Below, in pieces: positions 30,811-38,728 of a DNA stretch of 45,476 bases; within the stretch, counting starts at the first letter, position 1; each line of letters opens with the position of its first letter. The stretch is taken from assembly GCF_036659115.1 (NCBI RefSeq), contig NZ_JAVXDF010000007.1. One strand, 5' to 3'. The notes under the pieces are model-generated. The model worked only from the letters and a program-made list of their open reading frames with translations, was not told the origin of the DNA and did no database searches. A program made the position numbers and the translations under genes. The stretch is from Gordonibacter sp036659115 (GTDB lineage Bacteria; Actinomycetota; Coriobacteriia; Coriobacteriales; Eggerthellaceae).

Positions 30811-33800
30811 ATGGATAACGAAAACACACTTACCTGCGATGTCCTCGTCATCGGCGCGGGCATCGCAGGGGCGGCCTGTGCGCGCGAGCTCAGTCGCTAT
30901 CAGGCAGACGTGGTGGTTCTGGAGGCGGGCAACGACCTTGCCTGCGGGGCGACCCGCGCCAACTCCGGCATCGTGCACGCCGGCTACGACCCCGCTCCCG
31001 GCACGCTGAAGGCGCGCTACAACGTAGAGGGGTCGCGTCTGTTCTCCCAATGGGCTGATGAGCTAGGGTTCGCCTATCGGCGCAACGGTTCGCTGGTACT
31101 GGCGTTTGCCGATGAGGAACTGGACAGCGTTCGATCGCTGGTGGCGCGTGCGGCAGAGAACGGGGTGGAGGGTGTGCGCGAGCTCTCGGCCGACGAAGTG
31201 CTCAGGCTCGAGCCGAATGCGAATCCCGACGTACGGGGCGCTCTGCTGGCCGAAACGGGGGCTATCTGCGATCCGTATGCCGTGACGCTGGCTTGCATGG
31301 AGCAGGCGGTAGAGTACGGCGTGCGCCTGCGGTTCAACGAACGAGTGTGTACGGTCGAGCGCGCGGCGCCGGATGGGACGGCCTCGCCTGGTTCTGTGCG
31401 CTACGTGGTGGCGACGGAGTCGGGGACGCGGGTGGCGGCACGTGCGGTGGTGAACGCGGCTGGAGTGTTCGCCGACGACATAAACAACCTGGTGAGCGCC
31501 CATACGCTGCGCATCGTTCCCCGTCGTGGGGAGTATCGCCTGTACGATACCGATTTCGGGGCGCTGTTCTCCCGTACGATGTTCCAGGCTCCCTCGCGTG
31601 CGGGCAAGGGCGTGCTGGTGGCTCCCGATGTGTACGGGAACCTGCTGGTGGGGCCGAGCGCGGTTGACCAGTCGAGCAAGACCGATGTGTCTACGACCTC
31701 GGTTGGGCTTGGCTACGTGCTCGAGGCGGCGCGCAAGACCTGGCCCGGTATCACCGCCCGCGGCACGATCACGAACTTCGCCGGCCTACGTGCCTCGGGT
31801 GCGGGGGGAGACTTCGTTGTCGGACAGCCGGACGACGCGCCCGGCTTCTTCAACATCGCCTGCTTCGACTCGCCGGGGCTTACCTCCGCGCCCGCCGTGG
31901 CGGTGGATATAGCTGGACAGGTGGCGGCACTGTTGGGCGCATCGCAGCGCGTGGACTTCGAGCCGCGACGGAGCATCCGGGTGCCGTTTTCCTCCCTGGA
32001 CGATGACGGGCGTGCGCGGGCGATTGCGGCCGATCCGCGAGCGGGGCGCGTGGTGTGCCGCTGCCGCAACGTGACCGAGGCCGATATCGTCGCAGCTTTG
32101 CGAGGCCCCGTGCCGGTGCTGTCGCTTGATGCGTTGAAGTGGCGCACGGGAGCCACGATGGGCCGGTGCCACGGCGGGTTTTGCTTGCCAGAAGCTGCGA
32201 AGGTCATAGCGGGCGAGTTGGGCATTGCTCCCGACGAGTGGGATAAACGGGAGCCAGGGTCGCCCTTGGTAGCCCAAGCGCGGCCCGATTACGTGGAGCT
32301 TGCGCGCGTTGAGGCGCTTCGGGGAGCGGGAGTCGATGCTGCCGAGGTAAAGCCTGCACTCGCTGCCGGGGAGAAGCCTACACCCGCTGCCGGGGAGAAG
32401 CCTACACCCGCTGCCGGGCGCGAAAGAGGTGTTTGTGCCGACGAGGCGCACGTCGCCGTCTCGGCCGATGGCGTGCGGACTGCGCCTGCTCCCGCTTGCG
32501 AGGAGGCGGGGCGCACGGCGTACGACGTGGTCGTGGTGGGCGGAGGCGCAGCCGGCATGGCAGCGGCTCTTGCTGCGGCGCGACGCGGCGCACAAGGCGT
32601 GCTGGTGATAGACCGCGAAGCGAAGCTGGGCGGCATTTTGAAACAGTGCGTTCATAACGGCTTCGGCCTGCATCGATTTGGCGAGGAGCTTACCGGTCCC
32701 GAGTACGCGGCCCGCGAGATCGCCGCGCTCGAAACGATGGGGCTGCCAGTACCGGGCGACGTGCGGCCGGGCATCGCCGTTATGGCCGACGCGTCGGTGC
32801 TGTCGGTGGAAGCCCCCGGTGCTGACGGCACGCTGTGCGTGCAGGCGGTCGGCAGTGCGGGTGCCTACGCTCTGCGCGCCCGCGCCGTGGTGCTGGCCAC
32901 GGGCTCGCGCGAACGCGGCCAAGGCGCGCTCTGTATGGCGGGAAGCCGCCCGTCGGGCGTATTCTCGGCCGGCAGTGCCCAGAACTTCATGAACTTGCAG
33001 GGCTGCCTGCCGGGGCGGCGCGCCGTTATCCTGGGGTCGGGGGACATCGGCCTGATCATGGCGCGGCGTCTGGCATCGCAAGGTGCCGAGGTGGTAGGCG
33101 TCTTCGAGCTCATGTCCTACCCGTCGGGGCTGCGCCGCAATATCGTGCAGTGTCTGGACGATTTCGGCATTCCGCTGCATCTGGGCCGCACGGTCACGCG
33201 GTTGGAGGGGCCGGGCCGCCTGGAGGCCGTGTACGTGTCCCTGGTCGATCCGCGCACGCTGGCGCCGGTGCCAGGGACCGAGCAGCGTGTTGCGTGCGAC
33301 ACGCTGCTGCTGTCGGTGGGCTTGATTCCCGAGAACGAAGTGGCGAAGACGGCGGGCGTGGCACTCGATGCCTCAACGGGTGGGCCGCGTGTGGACAATC
33401 GGCTTGCCACCGAGGTGCCCGGCCTGTTCGCTTGCGGCAATGCCCTGCATGTGCACGATTTGGTGGACCATGCGTCAACCGAAGGGGAAGCGGCCGGCGC
33501 GGCTGCGGCCGATTGGGCGCGCGCGGCTGCGAAGCGGGGCGGGGACGAATCCGGAGACGTGGCTGCGCTCGCGCTGCGCGGTGTCGGCATGGCTTGTTCC
33601 GACAATGCGGCTGCTTGCCCCGAGGGCGCCGTCGCGGGCGCCGCAGGCGGCTTCGGCCCGGCTCGCAGCGATGCGACGCCCGTGCGCCCGGGCGAAGGCG
33701 TTCGCTACGTGGTCCCCCAGGCGATCAACCCGGCCACCGGTGCCGACGAGCGCATCACCTTGTCCTTGCGCGTGTCCTGTGCTCTGCGTGAGCCGCGCTT

Positions 33801-34038
33801 CTTCGTCGAGGGAATTGGCGAGGACGGTCGGGCGGTCCTGGTGAAAAAGGCAAAGACCCTGGTGGCGGTTCCTGCCGAGATGGTGCAGATCGTTCTTTCC
33901 GGCGTGGATGTTGCCGGGTTCTCGTCGTTGCGCGTGCGTGTTCTGGGCCGTGCCGAGTCGCGTAACGAGTGCGATCCTCTGGCTTGTGCGGGACAGGCGG
34001 CCGCTTCGCACAGGACCGTAGACGGAGAAGGTGCCTAG
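30811..34038 (+). CDS. GlpA-like dehydrogenase fused to FAD/NAD oxidoreductase
   Basis: The 1075-residue protein joins two enzymes usually encoded by separate genes. Residues 1-400 are a GlpA/LhgO-like flavoprotein (VIGAGIAGAACARE, CGATRANSGIVHAGYD). Residues about 413-460 are a BFD-type [2Fe-2S] domain with CRC and GRCHGGFC. A low-complexity linker with a repeated AAGEKPTP unit (residues about 510-570) leads to a second FAD/NAD module (VVVGGGAAGMAAALAAARRG near 572, CVHNGFGLHRF, and ATGSRERG). The C-terminal 170 residues match the end of the usual second protein after another Ala-rich spacer. Together with DUF1667 (34039), these proteins form an anaerobic glycerol-3-phosphate or related hydroxy-acid dehydrogenase that passes electrons onward. 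The frame is open throughout, so the fusion is real unless the assembly is wrong. GAGAG precedes the ATG. Confidence 0.87.
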   Translation: MDNENTLTCDVLVIGAGIAGAACARELSRYQADVVVLEAGNDLACGATRANSGIVHAGYDPAPGTLKARYNVEGSRLFSQWADELGFAYRRNGSLVLAFADEELDSVRSLVARAAENGVEGVRELSADEVLRLEPNANPDVRGALLAETGAICDPYAVTLACMEQAVEYGVRLRFNERVCTVERAAPDGTASPGSVRYVVATESGTRVAARAVVNAAGVFADDINNLVSAHTLRIVPRRGEYRLYDTDFGALFSRTMFQAPSRAGKGVLVAPDVYGNLLVGPSAVDQSSKTDVSTTSVGLGYVLEAARKTWPGITARGTITNFAGLRASGAGGDFVVGQPDDAPGFFNIACFDSPGLTSAPAVAVDIAGQVAALLGASQRVDFEPRRSIRVPFSSLDDDGRARAIAADPRAGRVVCRCRNVTEADIVAALRGPVPVLSLDALKWRTGATMGRCHGGFCLPEAAKVIAGELGIAPDEWDKREPGSPLVAQARPDYVELARVEALRGAGVDAAEVKPALAAGEKPTPAAGEKPTPAAGRERGVCADEAHVAVSADGVRTAPAPACEEAGRTAYDVVVVGGGAAGMAAALAAARRGAQGVLVIDREAKLGGILKQCVHNGFGLHRFGEELTGPEYAAREIAALETMGLPVPGDVRPGIAVMADASVLSVEAPGADGTLCVQAVGSAGAYALRARAVVLATGSRERGQGALCMAGSRPSGVFSAGSAQNFMNLQGCLPGRRAVILGSGDIGLIMARRLASQGAEVVGVFELMSYPSGLRRNIVQCLDDFGIPLHLGRTVTRLEGPGRLEAVYVSLVDPRTLAPVPGTEQRVACDTLLLSVGLIPENEVAKTAGVALDASTGGPRVDNRLATEVPGLFACGNALHVHDLVDHASTEGEAAGAAAADWARAAAKRGGDESGDVAALALRGVGMACSDNAAACPEGAVAGAAGGFGPARSDATPVRPGEGVRYVVPQAINPATGADERITLSLRVSCALREPRFFVEGIGEDGRAVLVKKAKTLVAVPAEMVQIVLSGVDVAGFSSLRVRVLGRAESRNECDPLACAGQAAASHRTVDGEGA
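32352..32418 (+). repeat. 24-bp tandem repeat in the fusion linker
   Basis: Units at 32352-32375, 32376-32399 and a partial one at 32400-32418 differ by two bases in the first copy. Copy number changes would keep the frame, because the unit is 8 codons. Confidence 0.85.
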
Positions 34039-34410
34039 ATGCAGCAAGCTGTTGAAGTATCCACGTTCACCTGCATCTGCTGCCCGCTTGGCTGCCCGCT
34101 TGAGGTGTCCTTCGACGCTGCCGGCAGCGTTGCCGACGTGGTCGGCAATACCTGCAAGCGGGGTGCCCAGTACGCTGCCCGTGAAGCGACAGCCCCGGAA
34201 CGCATGGTTACGGCCGTGCTGCCGGTAGCGGGGTGCCTCGAGCCCGTAAGCGTCAAGACGACGGCTCCGGTGCCGAAAGCGTGCGTGTCCGCGGTGCTTG
34301 AGGCCTGCCGTGGCATGCGGCTTGCGATGCCGGTTGCGGCGGGTGAGGTCCTTATCGCCGACGTGTGCGGAACCGGCGTGGCTGTGGTTGCCACAAAAAG
34401 CGTACCATGA
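34039..34410 (+). CDS. DUF1667 protein
   Basis: The 123-residue protein has the Cys-rich entry FTCICCPLGCPLEV and a further Cys in GNTCKRGAQYA, a pattern that suggests an Fe-S or metal site. DUF1667 proteins are almost always encoded next to GlpA-like and FAD/NAD oxidoreductases, as here (the start codon directly follows the fusion gene's stop). Probably it is an electron-transfer or assembly partner of that complex. Confidence 0.88.
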   Translation: MQQAVEVSTFTCICCPLGCPLEVSFDAAGSVADVVGNTCKRGAQYAAREATAPERMVTAVLPVAGCLEPVSVKTTAPVPKACVSAVLEACRGMRLAMPVAAGEVLIADVCGTGVAVVATKSVP

Positions 34411-34480
34411 GGCTTTATGCGCTACCGCGCCCATCCGATGCGACAGGGGCCTGCGAAGTGGCCGGAGCCTCGTAGTATTT

Positions 34481-34499
34481 CAAAACTATAATAGTTGTG
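34481..34499 (+). promoter_or_regulatory. -10 box within a 19-bp palindrome, molybdoenzyme operon
   Basis: A perfect TATAAT (34487-34492) lies in an almost perfect dyad (caaaactat-a-atagttgtg, one mismatched pair) centred at 34490. The transcript would start about 34499, some 90 nt before the ATG at 34592. No good -35 box is seen, which fits a promoter needing an activator; the nearby OmpR-type regulator is a candidate. Confidence 0.5.
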
Positions 34500-34591
34500 T
34501 CATCCTAGCTAAATTGAATATGCGGCAAAGCTCCGTCACACTGATGTTAGATGCTCGGAAGAGGGAAGCATCGGGAGAAAGGACGTGTGAT

Positions 34592-37261
34592 ATGGATGGC
34601 GTTTTGGGGAACGACGGCCACCTGAGCAGGCGAGCGTTTTTGGGAGCCAGCGCAGCAGCGGCCGCAGGCCTTGCCTTGGCCGGGTGCAGCCCACAAGGCA
34701 AGCTCAAGGAAACTGATAAGGCGAAAGGTCCTTTGTTCACGGTCGACGCAGAGCTTGAGGCCGAAAAGGGCGGCACCTGGGTTACGGCCTCGTGCAGCAA
34801 CAACTGCGGCGGCATGTGCCTGAACAAAGCATATGTGGTCGACGGCGTGGTCATACGCACGAAGACCGATGACGTGGGGGAGGATTCCGAAGGTACGCGC
34901 CAGCTGCGAGCCTGTCCGCGCGGGCGTTCGAAGCGCCAGGACACCTTCGGGGCCGACCGTCTCAAATATCCCATGAAGCGCAAGAATTGGGAGGCGCTCA
35001 CGGGCGGCAAAAAAGAACTGCGCGGCAAGGACGAATGGGTGCGCATTAGCTGGGACGAGGCTCTCGACATCGTTGCGAAAGAGCTTCAAAACGCAATCGA
35101 TAAATACGGGAACAAGTCGATTCTGCTCGCGGGTCGAGGCGATGGATCGTTGCTCGCACGCATGCTTAATTTTGCAGGTGGGTTTACGCGCTCCAGCGCG
35201 ACGCGTTCCTACGGAACGGCGTACTTCAACGCTACGACTATGGGATTGTTCAACGTGGGTCTTGGCGAGGAAAATGACCGGATGGACTTCCCGAATGCCG
35301 AGACTATCGTGTTTTATGGAGGCAATCCTGCTTGGGCTTCTCCGGGCTCGTACACGTACCAGTTCAATGAGGCAAAGAAGGCCGGCACCAAGTTCGTGTT
35401 CGTGGGGCCGGAGTACAACGATACGGCAACCTGGTTCGATGCGAAATGGATTCGCGTGCGCCCTGGTACCGATACTGCCTTCCTCATTGCCGTGGCGTAC
35501 GAAATGTTCAAGCTTGACGAGGCGAACCCGGGATCTGTTATCGACTGGGATTTCATCTACAAGTACACGGTCGGCATCGACGGTACCAGCGTGGCGCCTG
35601 ACGCGAAAGTCGACGAGAACTTCAAGGACTACGCTTATGGCACCTACGATGGTGAGCCGAAAACGGCTGAGTGGGCATCGAAGATTTGCGGTACCCCTGC
35701 CGAGGATGTCCGCTGGTATGCCGAGCTTATGGGCAAGGACCATGCGGTAACCATCCTGCGCAGTTTCGCACCCTTGCGCACCAACGATTCCGATAACTTC
35801 TTGGCGCTGTACACGGGCGTAGGGTTCATGGGTGGCCATGCTGGCAAGCCGGGTCATGCGACCGGCACCGCCTACCATAACTGCATCGGCAGCCCGGCCG
35901 ACCCCATCTTCAAGCCGGGCAAAAGCGGGCTTGAGAGCGTGAAGAACGTCTTCGAGGAGTGCATCAACGGTTTTGAGATGTGGGATGCGGTATTGACCGG
36001 GAAATACAACTATACGGGAGAGATCCGCAAGAATAAGCTTACCGCCCAGGATATTCGCGCTATCGATATCCACGTGGTGTGCCACATCAACGTAGCCCCT
36101 GTTTTGACGGAGCTGAACCTCAATGCGGCAATCGAGGCGCTTCGCAAGGTCGATTTCGTCTTCTGCACGGCGCGCAACTTCACCTCGCAGGCCGAGTATT
36201 CCGACGTGGTGCTGCCCGTTACCACCGAGTGGGAGGTGCCTGGCACCGTCAAGGGCGGGTCGCTTCCCACCCTGGTGAACCGCGAGGCTATTGTGGTTGC
36301 CATGCAGGTGTGCGAGCCCTTGTTCGAGTCGAAGACCGAGCAGCAGATCATGGAGGGCCTTGCTGAGAAGATGGGACTTGATGTCAAGGCGATATTCCCC
36401 GTTGATGAAAAGCAGCAGCATTTTAACAAGCTTGCGGGCACGACATTTAAAAACGACAAGGGCGAATTTGTGAATCTCGTCAGCATCACGAAAGCGGATA
36501 TCGAAGAATGGGGCGTGCAGGGCGAGGCGCAGGAAGGTTTCATGCCCCTTCCCGAGCTGATCGAGAAGGGCCTCTTCCGCGTAGAGCGAAAAGCGGGAGA
36601 TGTCTATACCTACTATGGGTATCAGAACTACCTGGCCGATCCGGTTGCCAACGCTCGAGAGACACCCAGTGGAAAGATCGAGATCTACTGCCAGACAAAA
36701 GCCGACGCGCTCAACGGGGCCGGATTCACCAAGGATTATGACTGGAAGCCGTATCCAACCTACAAAGCGCCGGTCAACGGCTATGAGGCTACGTTCTCCG
36801 ACTTTGCATCAGGAACCAAGGGCGAGTATCCCTACCAGATATACAACCCGCACTATCTGCGTCGCTCCCATACCCAGTTCGACAACCATCCGTGGCTGCG
36901 CGAGGCATTCACCCAGCCTTTCTTCGTGTCGGCGAAAGATGCCACCGAAAAGGGCGTGAAGGACGGCGATGTGGTGCGTGTTTGGAACGAAGCGGGGCAG
37001 ATTATTCGCCAGGTAAGTATCTCTGAACGCATGATGCCGGGTGTGGTAGCGCTTCCTTGGGGAGCGTGGGTTGCCATTGATGAGGCTACGGGTATTGACA
37101 AGGCGGGATCGGCAAATATGCTTACCCCCACTGCAAGCTCGGGGTGTGGCGTTTCTGGATACAACACCAACATCGTCAACTTCGAGAAGTACGACAAGAT
37201 TGCGCTCGATCCGGATGCGCAGTGGCCCGATCGTGTGATCGACCTTGGAAAGGAGGCGTAA
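34592..37261 (+). CDS. Tat-exported molybdopterin oxidoreductase, DMSO reductase family
   Basis: The 889-residue catalytic subunit has a Tat signal (SRRAF at residues 12-16) followed by LAGC (Cys32), which could be a lipobox. The Fe-S segment CSNNCGGMC with a later ACPRGRS holds four Cys for a [4Fe-4S] cluster. Molybdopterin-domain landmarks follow, and the C-terminal domain ends with GCGVSGYNTNIVNFEKYD, as in DmsA-like enzymes. It would reduce an external acceptor (sulfoxide, N-oxide or another; substrate cannot be read). The start was set by the Tat signal and GAAAGGA; a longer frame exists upstream. B subunit and chaperone genes follow; no DmsC/NrfD-type anchor is present. Confidence 0.92.
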   Translation: MDGVLGNDGHLSRRAFLGASAAAAAGLALAGCSPQGKLKETDKAKGPLFTVDAELEAEKGGTWVTASCSNNCGGMCLNKAYVVDGVVIRTKTDDVGEDSEGTRQLRACPRGRSKRQDTFGADRLKYPMKRKNWEALTGGKKELRGKDEWVRISWDEALDIVAKELQNAIDKYGNKSILLAGRGDGSLLARMLNFAGGFTRSSATRSYGTAYFNATTMGLFNVGLGEENDRMDFPNAETIVFYGGNPAWASPGSYTYQFNEAKKAGTKFVFVGPEYNDTATWFDAKWIRVRPGTDTAFLIAVAYEMFKLDEANPGSVIDWDFIYKYTVGIDGTSVAPDAKVDENFKDYAYGTYDGEPKTAEWASKICGTPAEDVRWYAELMGKDHAVTILRSFAPLRTNDSDNFLALYTGVGFMGGHAGKPGHATGTAYHNCIGSPADPIFKPGKSGLESVKNVFEECINGFEMWDAVLTGKYNYTGEIRKNKLTAQDIRAIDIHVVCHINVAPVLTELNLNAAIEALRKVDFVFCTARNFTSQAEYSDVVLPVTTEWEVPGTVKGGSLPTLVNREAIVVAMQVCEPLFESKTEQQIMEGLAEKMGLDVKAIFPVDEKQQHFNKLAGTTFKNDKGEFVNLVSITKADIEEWGVQGEAQEGFMPLPELIEKGLFRVERKAGDVYTYYGYQNYLADPVANARETPSGKIEIYCQTKADALNGAGFTKDYDWKPYPTYKAPVNGYEATFSDFASGTKGEYPYQIYNPHYLRRSHTQFDNHPWLREAFTQPFFVSAKDATEKGVKDGDVVRVWNEAGQIIRQVSISERMMPGVVALPWGAWVAIDEATGIDKAGSANMLTPTASSGCGVSGYNTNIVNFEKYDKIALDPDAQWPDRVIDLGKEA

Positions 37262-37264
37262 ATC

Positions 37265-37843
37265 ATGGCGAGTCTCGGTTTCTACTTCAATCAAGAGAAC
37301 TGTATTGGGTGCCGTGCGTGCCAGGTGGCGTGCGTCGACCGCAACGACCTTGCCGTCGGGCATCTGTACCGCCGCGTGAGCTCGTTCGAAACGGGCAAGT
37401 ACCCGGAGGCGCGTGTCTACCATTACTCGGCAGCGTGCAACCATTGCGAGAAGCCTGCCTGCGCCGCGAACTGCCCGTCAGGTGCCTTGCAGAAGGCCGA
37501 CGATGGCACGGTGCAACGCGACAAGGCAGTCTGCATTGGTTGCGGCACCTGCGTGGAGAGCTGCCCTTACGAGGTGCCCATCCTGCTGGAAGACCAGCAT
37601 ATCTCGGGAAAGTGCGATTCGTGCAAGGCGTTTCGCGACCAGGGTGCAAACCCGGTGTGTGTCGACGCGTGTCCCATGCGGGCGCTCGATTTCGGCGACT
37701 TGGACGAGCTTGCCGCAAAGCATGGCGGTGATTTGGTGAGCGCGCTGCCTATTTTACCGTCGCCGGACGAGACGGTTCCCTCGCTGCTCGTTGCGCCCCG
37801 CGCAGCTGCCTTGGCTACCGAGTACAAGCCCTTCGCCGTCTAG
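37265..37843 (+). CDS. Ferredoxin-like electron transfer subunit (DmsB type)
   Basis: The 192-residue protein has four Cys clusters: CIGCRACQVAC, CNHCEKPACAANCP, CIGCGTCVESCP and CDSCKAF...CVDACP, giving four [4Fe-4S] sites as in DmsB/NrfC proteins. It passes electrons to the molybdenum subunit encoded 3 nt upstream. It lacks its own signal and would be carried out by the Tat signal of the A subunit. AAAGGAGG precedes the ATG. Confidence 0.95.
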   Translation: MASLGFYFNQENCIGCRACQVACVDRNDLAVGHLYRRVSSFETGKYPEARVYHYSAACNHCEKPACAANCPSGALQKADDGTVQRDKAVCIGCGTCVESCPYEVPILLEDQHISGKCDSCKAFRDQGANPVCVDACPMRALDFGDLDELAAKHGGDLVSALPILPSPDETVPSLLVAPRAAALATEYKPFAV

Positions 37844-37883
37844 GCCTTCTGGCCTAGGCAGGCGTTCCCCCTCCCAGGTGAGT

Positions 37884-37908
37884 CCCCCGTGCATTCAGTG
37901 TGCGGGGG
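37884..37908 (+). terminator. Hairpin between B subunit and chaperone genes
   Basis: cccccgtgc (37884-37892) pairs with gtgcggggg (37900-37908) through two G.U pairs. Little T follows. It may damp expression of the chaperone and regulators relative to the structural genes. Confidence 0.45.
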
Positions 37909-37942
37909 CTTGCCTGCATTACCTTGAAGGAGCTGATGCGAT

Positions 37943-38683
37943 ATGGATTACAGCGAGGACGTGCATGCCAAGCTCGCGGCGCGACACTACCTGTATGGGC
38001 TGTTCCAGGCCTTGTTCGGAAGCGAGCCGACCGAGCAGTTGCTCGGAGCGGTCGATAGTGGCGTTGCTGCTGAGGCGCTATCTATCTCCTTGCTGCCGGG
38101 CGTGGCTCAGGCCGAAGCGGAGCGCCTGCTGGAAAGCCTTGAAGACCCGGCGGATCGCCTTGCTTCGATGGAGCGCGACTACGCGCATGCCTTCATAGGT
38201 CCCCATGAGCTGCCAGCGCCGCCGTGGGAATCGGTGTATGCTGGCAATAAGCGTCTCCTGTTCCAGGCGTCGACCCTTGAGATCAGGGACCTATACCGCT
38301 CCCAGGGGCTGCTGCCCGAACAGTATCCGCGCGTCGCCGACGATCATCTGGCGCTCGAACTGGACTTCCTTGCTCGGTTGGCAGAGCGCGCACTGCACGC
38401 CTACGCCCTTCGGGCGGGTAGCGCGCATGCGGGCGAGCGCTTGAGCGACCAAACGGAGCGCGGGGGCTCTGCACAGGGCGACGAAGCGTTTGCGGAGGCT
38501 GTCTGCGCAAGCCTCTCGTTTGTGACCGACCATCTGGGCGCTTGGGTGGGCGCGTTCTCCCGCGACCTTGTTGCGTGGAACAGTGGGTCGCTCTATGCCG
38601 ATGCTGCGGTTGTTCTTGCGGCGTTCGTGCAAGCCGATGAGGGTTTCCTAGCCCAACTGGAAGTGGTAGCCGAACACGTATAA
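37943..38683 (+). CDS. TorD/DmsD-like molybdoenzyme chaperone
   Basis: The 246-residue mostly helical protein has the TorD-family marks YAHAFIGP, the following PAPPWESVY, and DDHLALELDFLARL. Such chaperones bind the Tat signal of the apoenzyme until the molybdenum cofactor is inserted. An Arg/Ser/Gly-rich insert lies near residues 155-180. GGAG lies upstream of the ATG. It follows the A and B subunits, which are its clear clients. Confidence 0.88.
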   Translation: MDYSEDVHAKLAARHYLYGLFQALFGSEPTEQLLGAVDSGVAAEALSISLLPGVAQAEAERLLESLEDPADRLASMERDYAHAFIGPHELPAPPWESVYAGNKRLLFQASTLEIRDLYRSQGLLPEQYPRVADDHLALELDFLARLAERALHAYALRAGSAHAGERLSDQTERGGSAQGDEAFAEAVCASLSFVTDHLGAWVGAFSRDLVAWNSGSLYADAAVVLAAFVQADEGFLAQLEVVAEHV

Positions 38684-38711
38684 TGGATTCGGGGAGAGGC
38701 TCGGTTGCGAA

Positions 38712-38720
38712 GGGGGGGGG
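38712..38720 (+). repeat. Nine-G homopolymer before the kinase start
   Basis: A run of nine G lies 8 nt before the ATG at 38729, in the position of the ribosome site. Slippage here could change kinase translation. If the upstream in-frame TTG (38705) were the start, slippage would shift the frame. Confidence 0.6.
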
Positions 38721-38728
38721 CGGTGTTC

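Noticed and set aside
32352..32418. CRISPR-like repeats in the fusion gene
   Set aside because: The units are contiguous without spacers and are in frame, so they are a coding tandem repeat.
34411..34591. Upstream extension of the molybdoenzyme frame
   Set aside because: The Tat signal with its charged region begins at 34592; upstream codons cross the promoter palindrome.
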